A DNA stretch of 57,849 bases. Source: Hallella multisaccharivorax DSM 17128 (GTDB lineage Bacteria > Bacteroidota > Bacteroidia > Bacteroidales > Bacteroidaceae). Below, one piece after another: positions 17,379-26,621 of the stretch (the stretch's first letter is position 1; every line of letters begins with the position of its first letter). The notes beneath the pieces were generated by a model. It was not told where the DNA came from. It made no database searches and saw nothing but the letters and a program-made list of their open reading frames with translations. The DNA lies in NCBI RefSeq assembly GCF_000218235.1, contig NZ_GL945017.1, positions 1,592,923 through 1,650,771 on the forward strand, read 5' to 3'. The translations under genes were made by a program, and so were the position numbers.

Positions 17379-17423
17379 CAGCCACAGGCGACGGTACGCC
17401 AATACAAATTTGAGAGACTAATA

Positions 17424-18731
17424 GGTTCTTCCGTTAAATGCGTAGACGCCTATCATGCAATGCATATAGTCTTAGGGTAAAGTATTCATCATTTCTAAAC
17501 CCATAAATCTGTCTTTTCAGCACTTTAATCTTATTGTTGATTCCCTCTATTCTCCCATTTGAGATATAATGGTCATACCATGCAAGAATGTAGGGTTTGT
17601 ATGCCCTGACGGTTGATGCCATGACTGCCAGTGGCTGTATCTTTGCATCAAAAGCCTGTCTGACCCATTCGTCAAGCACTTTCTCTGCATCGTCCTTGCA
17701 GCACTGGTTCCATATCTCCTTAAGATCTTCCTTGAGATAATAGGCTGTCATCAAAGGCTTGTTCAAACTCAACGCATTCTCTAATCTGTTCCTGTGCTGA
17801 TGATCGAAGATGTCATTTCCATTTCTCAGCAACAGCCATCTGGTACCCTTTATTACCTTGCGCTTGTTGACATCCCGTTCCGCATGCCAGAGTTGCCTTC
17901 TGAGTTGGTCGAGTTTCTCGTTCATGAGCTTAGTTACATGGAAATGGTCTACAACCAGTGCTGCCTGGGGCAGATGTTCGGTCACAGTCCTGGTATATAC
18001 GGCGGATAAGTCTCTGTGCAGACAGCCTCTATACGGTGTCTGTCATCTCCGAGTCTGCTCCAGAACCCATCAAGGGATGCCTTGCCATTTCCCTCTCCTA
18101 CATACACGATGTGACCATTGTCGAGATTGACCACAATGGTCTTGTATACCTGGCCTTTATGGGTTGCGAACTCATCAATGGATATTCGTCTTAATGTGGA
18201 CAGGTCCGGAGTTCCGTACTCTGCCTGCAAGAACTCCATCTGAATGTTACGTACAACGTCCCACGATACTTGCAGGAACCAGGAAATGTCCTGGATCGTT
18301 GCAAAGCGTGACAGGTCAAGTACCATGTTCGCAAAGGCCTGTGTATGTCGACGTTTCCCCTTGGCAAAATCAATCTTCTCCTGCTGGATACACCCACAGT
18401 CATGACATAAAACACGTTGTACATGCATGTCCAGATAAGTCTTGTTTAAGCCGATTGGCACACTTACAAAGCGACGAATGTGGCTGCCGTCAAGAACAAC
18501 ATGATGGCTGCCGCACGCTGGACAACAAAGTTTTTCCCTGGGTGTTTGGATTTCCAAAACTAATTCATTACCTTCGTAGCGCATATCCTGACATTCCTGT
18601 CGGGAGACGCCTAAGGCGTTTTGCATTATGCTGGTATTCATGTTCTTGGAGTTTGGGCACTACAAAGATACATAATACCAGCTCTTTTAATATATATACA
18701 ACAGCCTATCTATTCATTTAACGGAAGAACC
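17424..18731 (-). mobile_element. Complete ISL3-family element (copy 2) with 8-bp target duplication
   Basis: The 1308-bp element has matching ends, GGTTCTTCCGTTAAATG at 17424 and its inverse ending at 18731. It is flanked on both sides by the direct repeat GACTAATA (17416-17423 and 18732-18739), the 8-bp duplication normal for ISL3. It holds one transposase gene, broken by a two-base insertion. Confidence 0.93.
17434..18641 (-). pseudogene. ISL3-family transposase with a two-base frameshift
   Basis: The N-terminal zinc-binding region (LCCPACGSHH…LCHDCGC), HTH and first catalytic Asp (ISIDEFATHKG) lie in a frame that ends at 17982. The rest (VTEHLPQAALVVDHFHVTKLMN … RIEGINNKIKVLKRQIYG) lies in another. 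Reading AVCT-DLSAVYTRTVTEHL needs the removal of two bases from the TCTC at 18011-18014, so a dinucleotide expansion is the likely lesion. ISL3 elements do not normally use frameshifting. Confidence 0.85.
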
Positions 18732-18815
18732 GACTAATAGACATCCCTTATATGGTGTGTCAATTATATTATAGATATATTATAGACTAAAATTAATCTT
18801 GAACAAAAGAAAAGG

Positions 18816-19688
18816 ATGAGACGGTACTTAGAAAAAATCGCCATGCAGTACGGGCTAATGGCCCAACAGATTCAGTCGATTGATTTCGACTTGCTTGAAA
18901 AGACAATCAATGAGTATTATGCCAAAGCGCATGCTTTCTATCTGAATTCCGTCAAGGACAGCCAATTGGACTACGGCATTTATCACAACATCTTCTTTGT
19001 GCTGACGGAGATGGTGGAAGCGAGAGGATGTATCAAGGATGACCTGATAAGCAGATTTTCATACGGTATTGTCAAGTATTCCCTCACCAACAAAGAAAAC
19101 CTGGTACGAGAGTACTTCGAGAAGAATCCTATAGGATGCTACTGCCCGCTGCTGAAGCAGATACTGGGAAGCAAGTATGTCGCTCAAAATTCAGGAACCA
19201 CAAAAGAACAGAAGGGAAACAATTGTCATGCCATTCTGACTGATGAGCAGAAACGAAAGTTCACAGAAACACTGAAAGATGTCGACCAAATGAAGATTCC
19301 CAAGGCGACGCTCATCAAGACTCCTATCCCAAAGGAGATCATCGCATCCATAGCGAGCTTTGCCAATCAGATTAGGTTGTTCAGCAAAGATATCAGCACT
19401 GATGAAGTGAAGGCTTTTCTTTACAACGAGGAGTGCGCTCGTCTCAGAATGAACCAGAACAACCTCGTTGCTTTCTTCCTTTACCAGCTCTCAAAACAAT
19501 CTCTCATCAAAGCTGAGTGGGCTAATATCATCGCCTGCAACGGACTGTTGATAAGCTCTTCAGGCAACATCGTCACAGAAGCACATAACCTTACCGTTCC
19601 AGCTTGCAAGATAGCCAACAAGCCTCTTGAAGCTCTCAAGGATAAGGAAAAATTGATTTACGATTTCGTCAAAAACTTGAAATTTTGA
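18816..19688 (+). CDS. Uncharacterised protein of a mobilisable element
   Basis: This is a 290-residue soluble protein with no motif I can name. The N-terminal half is helical (LLEKTINEYYAKAHAFYLNSVKDSQLDYGIYHNIFF region, rich in aromatic residues). The C-terminal half has FLYNEECARLRMNQNNLVAFFLYQLS. No signal peptide or membrane segment is present. It heads the co-oriented series HTH protein, primase/helicase, MobC, MobA. It could be a Bacteroidales mobile-element protein of unknown function. Confidence 0.6.
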   Translation: MRRYLEKIAMQYGLMAQQIQSIDFDLLEKTINEYYAKAHAFYLNSVKDSQLDYGIYHNIFFVLTEMVEARGCIKDDLISRFSYGIVKYSLTNKENLVREYFEKNPIGCYCPLLKQILGSKYVAQNSGTTKEQKGNNCHAILTDEQKRKFTETLKDVDQMKIPKATLIKTPIPKEIIASIASFANQIRLFSKDISTDEVKAFLYNEECARLRMNQNNLVAFFLYQLSKQSLIKAEWANIIACNGLLISSSGNIVTEAHNLTVPACKIANKPLEALKDKEKLIYDFVKNLKF

Positions 19689-19866
19689 TTGATAATGATT
19701 GACAATGATTGATAATCAGACCATTGTCAACCATTTTATTTGTATGCTTTCATTTTTCTTTCTATTTTTGCGACGGCTATCAAAGTGATAGCTGTCGGAC
19801 TGTTTTTATAACAGACTTGCTAAACGTTCGACATTTATGTTATAAATTACAAGAAAAGAAAAAGCG

Positions 19867-20310
19867 ATGAACGCTCAATTAGTTGAACGACTGGAGAAGA
19901 TGCACCGAATGCTGGCTAAGACGCATGAGGAAGTCAAGGTGCTGAGAATTGAGGTTAACACGTTACACCAAGCCTTGTCATCAGGGGATGACATTCCACC
20001 ACCAATGGATAACAAGCAGCCGCCTATGGAGGAAGAGCTGGACGTTCTGTCGGCCAAGAACATTAAGGTTGGAAGCAAAGAGCTGCTGAGAATACTGCAA
20101 ATCTCTGAGACCACACTGAAGAGATGGAGAAAGAACAGCGAACTGCCTTTCGAGTATTTGTCCCGCAACCATGTTGTCTATCCACTGGTGAAAATCTATG
20201 AGGGCATCTGGAGTGGACAGATGACTTGTAAAGGTCTGGATAGAATTAAGGCACTGGAGAGAATACTCATGTATTCAGGCAATGCGTCCATGTTGACTTT
20301 TGACGAATAA
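19867..20310 (+). CDS. HTH DNA-binding protein of excisionase/MerR type
   Basis: Residues about 1-42 form a coiled coil (LVERLEKMHRMLAKTHEEVK). A low-complexity linker with PPPMDNKQPPMEEEL follows. From about residue 65 there is a winged HTH typical of excisionase-like proteins (GSKELLRILQISETTLKRWRKNSELPF). Such proteins occur next to primase/helicase genes in Bacteroides mobilisable transposons and help excision or regulate the module. It ends 18 bases before the next gene, so they are probably co-transcribed. Confidence 0.75.
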   Translation: MNAQLVERLEKMHRMLAKTHEEVKVLRIEVNTLHQALSSGDDIPPPMDNKQPPMEEELDVLSAKNIKVGSKELLRILQISETTLKRWRKNSELPFEYLSRNHVVYPLVKIYEGIWSGQMTCKGLDRIKALERILMYSGNASMLTFDE

Positions 20311-20328
20311 TCATGCTTCTTATTCAAT

Positions 20329-22398
20329 ATGGACTACAAAATTCAGATTCTGAACAAAACACGTCAAGGATTGGATGTGTTTCACCACTACATTGCCTTC
20401 AAGTTCTCGCCGGACAAGAAGTTCAAGAATCCGTTATATCATGACACAAAGGCTTCATGCTATATTCATCTGAGCAAGAAGACGGGAATCTACATGATGA
20501 AGGACTTCGGAGATATGGAATACTCCGGAGACTGTTTCTGGTTCGTGGCGAGGCTTCTGAACCTGGACATGAAAAATGATTTCGTCCAGATACTCCGTCG
20601 TATTAACGATGACATGGGACTCGGAGTATTCTTCGATCCCACACAATCATATAATAGCGGGCACAGGCATGGGACCATACTGTCCCACCCTGTTATCAGG
20701 GAGCAGCAAGAACTTTCTGACAAGCAGCAGGATGTCCAACCACAGCCTAATATAACGTTGACCTATAAGGAGTTCAGCGAGAATGAACTTCTTTATTGGC
20801 ACCGATACGGCATTACGCAAGACGTGCTGAAAAGGTTCAAGGTGCGCAGCGCGCGGTTTCTGACCGGCATCTCCAAAGAGGGAAAGGAATATAAGATTTC
20901 TTCCCGTGTAGCTGAACCGATGTTCGTTTATCACACCATTGATGAAGCGGTGAAGGTGTACATGCCGAAGAGCAAGCTGCGGTTCATGTATGCGCACAGA
21001 CCAAGCGGAGAGTATGTATATGGACTGGAGCATCTGCCGGCGCGTGGACACATGGTGTTCATCACCGGCGGTGAGAAGGATGTCATGTCGCTCGCGGCAC
21101 ATGGCTTCGACGCTGTGTGCTTCAACAGCGAGACTACCGTGCCGCCAATCAACATCATTGAGAATCTTCACCGTCGTTTCAAGCACGTTGTTCTGCTCTA
21201 TGACACTGACAAGACCGGCAAGGAGAGTGCGGCAAGGATTGAACAGTCGCTGAAACAATATGGCGTGAAGCGGTTGGAGCTGCCACTGTCGGGGACAAAG
21301 AGTGAGAAGGACATTTCTGATTTCTTTGCCCTGGGACATACGGCAAAGGAGCTGGAAGATCTCATCAGTGATCTCATTCACAACCTCTACCGCAAGAGCT
21401 CGGTCATCTTCAAGTCCTGCGAGCTGGACTATAAGAATCCGCCTGCCAAGTCCTCGTCTGTTGTCGAGGTCAATGATGTGCCCGTCGGCACCTGTGACAA
21501 CCTTTTTTGTCTCACCGGAGGTGAAGGCGTGGGAAAGAGCAACTTCGTTGCTGCCATCATCTCCGGTACTATAGCAGAGAGTGCGCTGGATTCCGAGCGC
21601 ACGCTGGGCCTTACCATCATCCCGAATCCGTCGGGTAAGGCCGTCATCCTCTTTGACACGGAACAATCTGAGCATCAGCTTTACAAGAATGTTCACAAGG
21701 CTATAAAGCGGGCTTATCTCCAAGACAAGCCGGACTTTTTCCATGCCTATCATCTCTCGGAGCAGTCTCGTAAGGAGCGGCTGGACATCATCCGCACGTC
21801 TCTCGACATGAACTTCCATGAGCACCATGGCATCCAGTTGGTCGTCTTAGACGGTGTGGCGGATCTGGTGCGGTCGGCCAACGATGAGCTGGAGAGCGTG
21901 GATGTCATCGACGAACTGTACCGTCTTGCCGGATTCTACCACTGCTGCATAGTCTGTGTGCTGCACTTCGTACCGAACGGTGTGAAGCTCAGAGGTCATA
22001 TAGGATCGGAATTGCAGCGTAAGGCTGCGGGTATTCTATCCATTGAGAAGGACACCAATCCTGCATACTCAGTGGTCAAATGCATCAAGGTTCGCGACGG
22101 CAGTCCGCTGGACATCCCGATGATGTCATTCGGGTGGGACAAGAAAGAGGATATGTTTGTCTATATGGGTACTAAGTCCAAGGAGGATAAGGAGAAGCAG
22201 AAGACGGCTGACCTCAGAAATCTTGCTGTCAGTATCTATGAAAAGGTGGACAAGCTGGCCTATGGAGATATGGTGAAGGCTATTGTAGACTCTATGGAGG
22301 TGCAGCCCAGGACTGCCAAGGAGTATATCCGTTACATGAGGGAAAAAGCAATCATAGAGCAACTGGCAGACCAATCCTACCAGCTCAAGATGTCTTGA
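20329..22398 (+). CDS. TOPRIM-RecA-like primase/helicase of a mobile element
   Basis: This is a two-part protein of 689 residues. The first part is DnaG-like with a TOPRIM domain: GGEKDVMSLAAHGFDAV near residues 246-262 supplies the catalytic Glu and LLYDTDKTGKES near 290 the DxD motif. The second part is a RecA-type ATPase with the P-loop GGEGVGKSNF near 397 and Walker B VVLDGVADLV near 505. Such proteins replicate or unwind excised mobile elements (as RepA/primase pairs do in plasmids). It ends with a winged-helix-like tail. The iteron array 1.1 kb downstream may be its origin. Confidence 0.85.
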   Translation: MDYKIQILNKTRQGLDVFHHYIAFKFSPDKKFKNPLYHDTKASCYIHLSKKTGIYMMKDFGDMEYSGDCFWFVARLLNLDMKNDFVQILRRINDDMGLGVFFDPTQSYNSGHRHGTILSHPVIREQQELSDKQQDVQPQPNITLTYKEFSENELLYWHRYGITQDVLKRFKVRSARFLTGISKEGKEYKISSRVAEPMFVYHTIDEAVKVYMPKSKLRFMYAHRPSGEYVYGLEHLPARGHMVFITGGEKDVMSLAAHGFDAVCFNSETTVPPINIIENLHRRFKHVVLLYDTDKTGKESAARIEQSLKQYGVKRLELPLSGTKSEKDISDFFALGHTAKELEDLISDLIHNLYRKSSVIFKSCELDYKNPPAKSSSVVEVNDVPVGTCDNLFCLTGGEGVGKSNFVAAIISGTIAESALDSERTLGLTIIPNPSGKAVILFDTEQSEHQLYKNVHKAIKRAYLQDKPDFFHAYHLSEQSRKERLDIIRTSLDMNFHEHHGIQLVVLDGVADLVRSANDELESVDVIDELYRLAGFYHCCIVCVLHFVPNGVKLRGHIGSELQRKAAGILSIEKDTNPAYSVVKCIKVRDGSPLDIPMMSFGWDKKEDMFVYMGTKSKEDKEKQKTADLRNLAVSIYEKVDKLAYGDMVKAIVDSMEVQPRTAKEYIRYMREKAIIEQLADQSYQLKMS

Positions 22399-22427
22399 GC
22401 CGGCAACAGAGGGCACAGGCAGTGCGG

Positions 22428-22586
22428 TTACTTGCGCTGCCTGGCTACCTTTTTCTTTCTGTCTATGGCGTCAGCAATGGTGAAGTAAGTCCACAGAATG
22501 GGAATCAACAGAATCCATAAGATAAGCTTCAAGACAAAGACAGCGACGGCGATGATGAGTGCGTAAAGGAAGAAGAGTGCGAACAT
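22428..22586 (-). CDS. Small membrane protein, 52 residues
   Basis: Starting at the ATG at 22586 it reads MFALFFLYALIIAVAVF and continues as a nearly unbroken hydrophobic stretch of about 35 residues. It ends in a strongly basic tail (DRKKKVARQRK). It is the only minus-strand gene in the element core. Its function is unknown; small toxins and membrane regulators have this look, but no antisense RNA or partner is evident. Confidence 0.4.
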   Translation of the reverse strand: MFALFFLYALIIAVAVFVLKLILWILLIPILWTYFTIADAIDRKKKVARQRK

Positions 22587-22743
22587 GATGACATCTTTTT
22601 GAGGGTGAATAATTATGTTGTTTAACCCTTTAATACTATGCAAATATACGAATATTTTACGACATACGCAACTTTTTGAGCCGTTATTTTCAATAAATAT
22701 GCAATAGATATCTATCTGTCCGAGAGACAAAAACACAATTATT

Positions 22744-23412
22744 ATGAGTACAAAAACCGCTCCAAACAGTCAGAAGGCTATTCTGACATTCAATGTGTTC
22801 TTCAGAGAGGACACGACCACTCAGTCGTTCCTCCCAAGTATCGTATCAAAGGATCCCTGCCACTGGGCTGTCTTCCGCAGTGTCTTCGCCGGACGGAAGG
22901 ACTGTAAGCTGACCATCGTGGACAAGTCGGTAGAGACGCCTTTCCACTGCTTGCTTGTAGCACTCTTCTGCAAGCAGTTGGAGAGGGAGCTGCAGGCTAC
23001 GATGGATGGTATTACGCTGATTCTGTCACCGCTGCACAAGGAGCATCCTGGTGGTACCAACATGACCAACATGCCGTTCGACACGACAACGCACCGAAAT
23101 GAGTTTCTGCAACAGTGCTTCGATAAGGTTATGGGGCGGCAAATGAAGATTGCGACGAAACGCAACCCGATACTCTGTAGGGACATCAAGATCTCATCGG
23201 GCGAGTATGTGCTCTATCTTCGTTTTGAGGGAGGAGTGGCAAACGGATGGCAGGCGGATGACAATTATGTCTCTCGGCTGTCACCCAAGGATTTGCTGTC
23301 CTTTGCTGACAACAACGTGAAATGCAAAAACATTTTCACGCATGGATATAGTCAGAATGGTGTTTTTCTTAATGTAGATTTCTTGACAAAATATCACATG
23401 CTCAATCTGTAA
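22744..23412 (+). CDS. Uncharacterised protein between primase/helicase and iterons
   Basis: This is a 222-residue soluble protein of unknown family. Features visible are DCKLTIVDKSVETPFHCLLVALF in the first half and SGEYVLYLRFEGGVANGWQADDNYVSRLSPKDLLSFA in the second. There are no signal peptide and no recognised catalytic motif. Its place directly before the iteron array makes an origin-binding role possible, by analogy with plasmids where the iteron binder gene adjoins its sites; this is inference only. Confidence 0.6.
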   Translation: MSTKTAPNSQKAILTFNVFFREDTTTQSFLPSIVSKDPCHWAVFRSVFAGRKDCKLTIVDKSVETPFHCLLVALFCKQLERELQATMDGITLILSPLHKEHPGGTNMTNMPFDTTTHRNEFLQQCFDKVMGRQMKIATKRNPILCRDIKISSGEYVLYLRFEGGVANGWQADDNYVSRLSPKDLLSFADNNVKCKNIFTHGYSQNGVFLNVDFLTKYHMLNL

Positions 23413-23493
23413 TTCAATTACCTGGGGCTCGGAGGGTGACTCAAAATGGGTATTACCTCCCGAGTCCTAACCTCCTATAAAATGATAAAAGCA

Positions 23494-23680
23494 ATCACAT
23501 GATAAAGGTTATCATAGTAATCACGGTTATCACGTGATAAAGGTTATCATGGTTATCACGGTTATCACGTGATAAAGGTTATCATGGTTATCACGGTTAT
23601 CACGTGATAAAGGTTATCATGGTTATCACGGTTATCACGTGATAAAGGTTATCATACTTATCATAGTTATCACATGATAA
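23494..23680. repeat. Iteron array: six 35-bp repeats with a palindromic core
   Basis: The core ATCACRTGAT begins at 23494, 23529, 23564, 23599, 23634 and 23669, an exact 35-base period. Each unit also holds three GTTATCAY half-sites. The inner four cores are ATCACGTGAT within the palindrome TTATCACGTGATAA; the two outer ones carry ATCACATGAT. The units show no variable spacers. The array lies between the 222-residue protein and the mob genes. Confidence 0.9.
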
Positions 23681-23813
23681 AAGTAATCAATCGCATAGTT
23701 TGAGCCAGTAAAATACTAAGTCTGCGAAAAACTGATGAAAACCCGCTTACGCAAGTTTTATTGAAGAAATGACATATCCGCTTGAAAACCAACATACGAA
23801 CCTAATCCTTTGG

Positions 23814-23862
23814 CTTTGCTACCGCCACGGCAGTCCATTGGGAGTAGCAAGTTGTACTTTTG
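23814..23862 (+). promoter_or_regulatory. Candidate mob promoter and oriT region
   Basis: TACTTTTG at 23855-23862 fits the -7 box and would serve mobC-mobA. Just upstream a 7-bp inverted repeat (TTGCTAC 23816-23822 and GTAGCAA 23844-23850) flanks GCCACGGCAGTCCATTG. Relaxase nick sites often sit beside such repeats upstream of the mob genes. The nick site itself cannot be placed by eye. Confidence 0.35.
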
Positions 23863-23983
23863 TACGTACACCTCGGTTAACACCTCAGTATACTTCAAAA
23901 GTCACTTGCCAGCAGAGCTGGGAGGATAATCGGTCGCAACTCCCTAATCCTTATCAGATGAACTATAAACCAACCATCAAAGT

Positions 23984-24370
23984 ATGAAGAAGAAATGTAT
24001 CCGTTTGGAAATCCGTCTCACAGAAGATGAGTCTCAGATGTTCCAAAACAAGGCACAGAACTATGGTGGCAACATGAGCGCCATGGTGCGTGACGCGGTC
24101 AGACATTTCGATGACAAGCGGACGAGAGGGAAGATAGAGACGATGGAGGCACTCCTACAGTTCTACAAAAAATATCAACAACAGCTCTCGTGGTTGGGTG
24201 GTAATTTCAACCAGTGTATGCACCGCGCTAACGAGCTGGCCATAGCCGGTGAACTCACCGAGAATTACTTCCGCAGCATCCTTCTACCTGAAACTCGGAA
24301 TGCCGTCAAAGCCATCATGAGCATCAAGGCTGAGTTGGATGCCATCCACGACAAGCAAGAAGAAACGTAA
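23984..24370 (+). CDS. mobC: MobC-type mobilisation protein (relaxosome accessory)
   Basis: The 128-residue protein starts with a ribbon-helix-helix (KKKCIRLEIRLTEDESQMFQNKAQNYGGNMSAMVRDAV). It continues with the MobC-like block QQQLSWLGGNFNQCMHRANELA, where NFNQ and N-LA residues are typical. MobC proteins bind at oriT and help the relaxase nick. The relaxase start (24387) lies 16 bases beyond the stop, so the two form an operon. Confidence 0.85.
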   Translation: MKKKCIRLEIRLTEDESQMFQNKAQNYGGNMSAMVRDAVRHFDDKRTRGKIETMEALLQFYKKYQQQLSWLGGNFNQCMHRANELAIAGELTENYFRSILLPETRNAVKAIMSIKAELDAIHDKQEET

Positions 24371-24386
24371 ACAATCAGACCAAAAT

Positions 24387-25691
24387 ATGATAATCACTAT
24401 CCTGCCCTCTTCCGCTAACTTCCATGCAATCGCCTACAATGAGATGAAGGTTGAGAAAGGCGTGGCTACGTTCTTGGAGGCTCAGAACATCCTCGGACTG
24501 AGACCAGGGGCATACACACCCGAAAAGCTCCGGCAATATTTTCTTGACTACTCTTCATGGAACACACACATTCAAAACGCCCAGTTCCATGTGGCTGTCA
24601 GCTGCAAGGGAACAGAGTACACCCACCAGCAGCTTCTCGATATTGCACACCGTTATCTCAAAGAGATGGGATATGCCGAGGAAGGCCAGCCGCTGCTGGT
24701 CTATGCTCACCACGACACAGACAATAACCACATCCATATCGTCACTTCCCGTGTGGCACCCGATGGTCACAAGATAGACCACAATCATGAGAAGCGGCGT
24801 TCACATCAGGTGACGCAAAAGATAATGGAGGAATACACGGGTCAGAAGCAGGAACCGGAAGTCAACGACATCGCAAATGACGCACTCTCTTATCGCTATA
24901 CTTCCAAAGCTCAGTTCTGTGCCATCATGGAAAGCTTAGGCTATGATTGCAAGGACGATGACGAAAAGCCATTAGTATATCTTCATCGCGGAGGTGAAGA
25001 GCTCGGAACGATACAGGTTCAGCTTATCATGCAGCACGCATTGAAAGAGAACAGACCTGACAATAGGCGACGTCAACAGCTGCGCGCCATCCTGCAAAAA
25101 TACCGTAACCTTTCTGCCAATAAGGAAGAGCTGGCCGCCCACATGAAGAAGAAGTTCGGTATCAGCCTTGTCTTCGTCGGCAATGCTGACACGCCTTATG
25201 GTTACATCCTCGTTGACCATAAAAACAAGACGGTCTTCAAAGGTGGGGAGTTCCTTAGCATCAAGGAGCTGCTCCAGTTCGAAGATGCAGCCACTCGCTT
25301 TGCCAAAATTGAAAAGACCATCGATGAGCTGCTTGCCGACAACCCGAAGCTCACTACAGCCGACATCAACCGTATCCTCTATCGGCAATTCGGTATTCGC
25401 ATCCACAGAGGCACCGTGTCGTGGAGTGGGGAGACCATCAACCTACGCGAGTCTGTTGTTCACCAACTTCATGACAACTACTTGGAGTCGAAAGGAATCG
25501 CCAAGGTCGCGATACCTATTCATCCAAAAACAGAGCTGAAGCCGCAGCCATCGTCTTCGGTGTCTCGTCCTTCTTCTATGGATAACAATGCCGGTTCCAA
25601 GTATGCCAACCGTGAATACGAGGTCGGCAAAGGCATGAACGTGAATGACGTAGACGATGAGCAAAGTCAGCAGGCAAAGTGGCGGAGATAA
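24387..25691 (+). CDS. mobA: MobA-type relaxase
   Basis: Relaxases nick oriT through a tyrosine and lead the strand into the recipient. The protein is 434 residues. The HUH metal site is at about residues 108-118 (HHDTDNNHIHIV), and a Tyr is found near the N-terminus (IAYNEM, with YFLDY later), as in MOBP relaxases. The C-terminal part has a linker of Pro/Ser and an acidic tail. The start ATG 24387 matches the usual MIITILPSS onset. No coupling-protein gene adjoins, so it would borrow a conjugation machine. Confidence 0.9.
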   Translation: MIITILPSSANFHAIAYNEMKVEKGVATFLEAQNILGLRPGAYTPEKLRQYFLDYSSWNTHIQNAQFHVAVSCKGTEYTHQQLLDIAHRYLKEMGYAEEGQPLLVYAHHDTDNNHIHIVTSRVAPDGHKIDHNHEKRRSHQVTQKIMEEYTGQKQEPEVNDIANDALSYRYTSKAQFCAIMESLGYDCKDDDEKPLVYLHRGGEELGTIQVQLIMQHALKENRPDNRRRQQLRAILQKYRNLSANKEELAAHMKKKFGISLVFVGNADTPYGYILVDHKNKTVFKGGEFLSIKELLQFEDAATRFAKIEKTIDELLADNPKLTTADINRILYRQFGIRIHRGTVSWSGETINLRESVVHQLHDNYLESKGIAKVAIPIHPKTELKPQPSSSVSRPSSMDNNAGSKYANREYEVGKGMNVNDVDDEQSQQAKWRR

Positions 25692-25695
25692 CTGG

Positions 25696-26619
25696 TTAGA
25701 ACAGTCGGGGTTCTTTGTCAAGGTAGCTCTCTTGATGCAGGGGAACGATCTTGTCTGTTGGCTTTAGATGACCGATCATCAAAGGAGAAAGTGGGGCATG
25801 GAGACTGTAATTCTCCTTTGCCTTCTCATGGTCGTAGTTGGCATAGCAGTATCGACAGCCGTTGATGCAGGTGTTGTAATCGCCGAGCCCATGGCTTTCC
25901 ATGCATCGGCATCCTGGGCGATTGTCCTTCTCTGTTATCTTCTTGAAATGTAAGCCGAGTGAATGCTCATAGACAGCTCGCGTCATACAGCCACTGCCGT
26001 GGATGCCGTATTGCTCATAGCTTTCCTTTGTCCCACATGTTTGAATATACAGATGGTGCTTGGCGGCAATCTCACCCAAGCCTTTTGCAATCTGATCTTT
26101 CTGCTGTTCCGAAATTGGCAGCAGCTCCGGCATGTGCAACTTTTTATACCACACCACGAAACTGAAAAGGCAACGGTCCACGTATGGTGCTATTCGCTCT
26201 GCCATATAGTCGAAAGTCTCGAAATGCCGTTCAATGGCGTATTTAGCGGTCAGCAGCACTGGGTCATACCGCCAAATGATTTTCTCTTTGCCGACCTGAG
26301 CCGACAGTTCTTTCAGGGTCTCGATACTCTCGTCAATGCCGGGTACGTTTGGCTCTATGTCCTTCCCATAGGCGGTAATGGTGTAGTGGAAGTGGCAGTT
26401 GAACCGGCCGGTAATCTCATGCAGCCGTGGCAGAATCGGACGATAGTTCTTGCTGCAGAACTCTACCACGTCAATGGTTTCCGGCGAAAGTTCTGTCCGG
26501 TTAACCACATCATGGTAGAATGGATTACGGCTAAAGGCATAGCCTTCCCAGAAGTGGTTCAACAGCCACTCCGAGAAATTATTCACCGTATCAGTCCGTC
26601 CTCCAGTATTGAGTATCAT
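25696..26619 (-). CDS. DUF1848 protein (iron-sulfur, radical-SAM-like cysteines)
   Basis: The 307-residue protein has the DUF1848 onset MILNTGGRTDTVNNFSEWL, the central IIWRYDPVLLT and the C-terminal cysteine cluster CRCMESHGLGDYNTCINGCRYCYANYD. The family probably binds an Fe-S cluster, but its reaction is unknown to me. The start at 26619 is fixed by family similarity. It lies two bases after the HxlR gene on the same strand, a common pairing of regulator and target. It converges on mobA with four bases between. Confidence 0.85.
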   Translation of the reverse strand: MILNTGGRTDTVNNFSEWLLNHFWEGYAFSRNPFYHDVVNRTELSPETIDVVEFCSKNYRPILPRLHEITGRFNCHFHYTITAYGKDIEPNVPGIDESIETLKELSAQVGKEKIIWRYDPVLLTAKYAIERHFETFDYMAERIAPYVDRCLFSFVVWYKKLHMPELLPISEQQKDQIAKGLGEIAAKHHLYIQTCGTKESYEQYGIHGSGCMTRAVYEHSLGLHFKKITEKDNRPGCRCMESHGLGDYNTCINGCRYCYANYDHEKAKENYSLHAPLSPLMIGHLKPTDKIVPLHQESYLDKEPRLF

Positions 26620-26621
26620 GC

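Noticed and set aside
129..17423. Composite transposon bounded by the two ISL3 copies
   Set aside because: Copy 2 has its own perfect 8-bp duplication on both sides, which shows a separate insertion, and copy 1 lies inside ISAon1.
18001..18020. Programmed frameshift in the ISL3 transposase
   Set aside because: The break fits a TC dinucleotide gain and not a slippery heptamer. The ISL3 family makes its transposase from one frame.
20647..21828. 393-codon minus-strand frame within the primase/helicase gene
   Set aside because: It is antisense to clear TOPRIM and P-loop codons and no domain is visible.
23494..23680. CRISPR array
   Set aside because: The 35-bp units are contiguous, with no variable spacers, and no cas genes are near; the palindromic core fits iterons.
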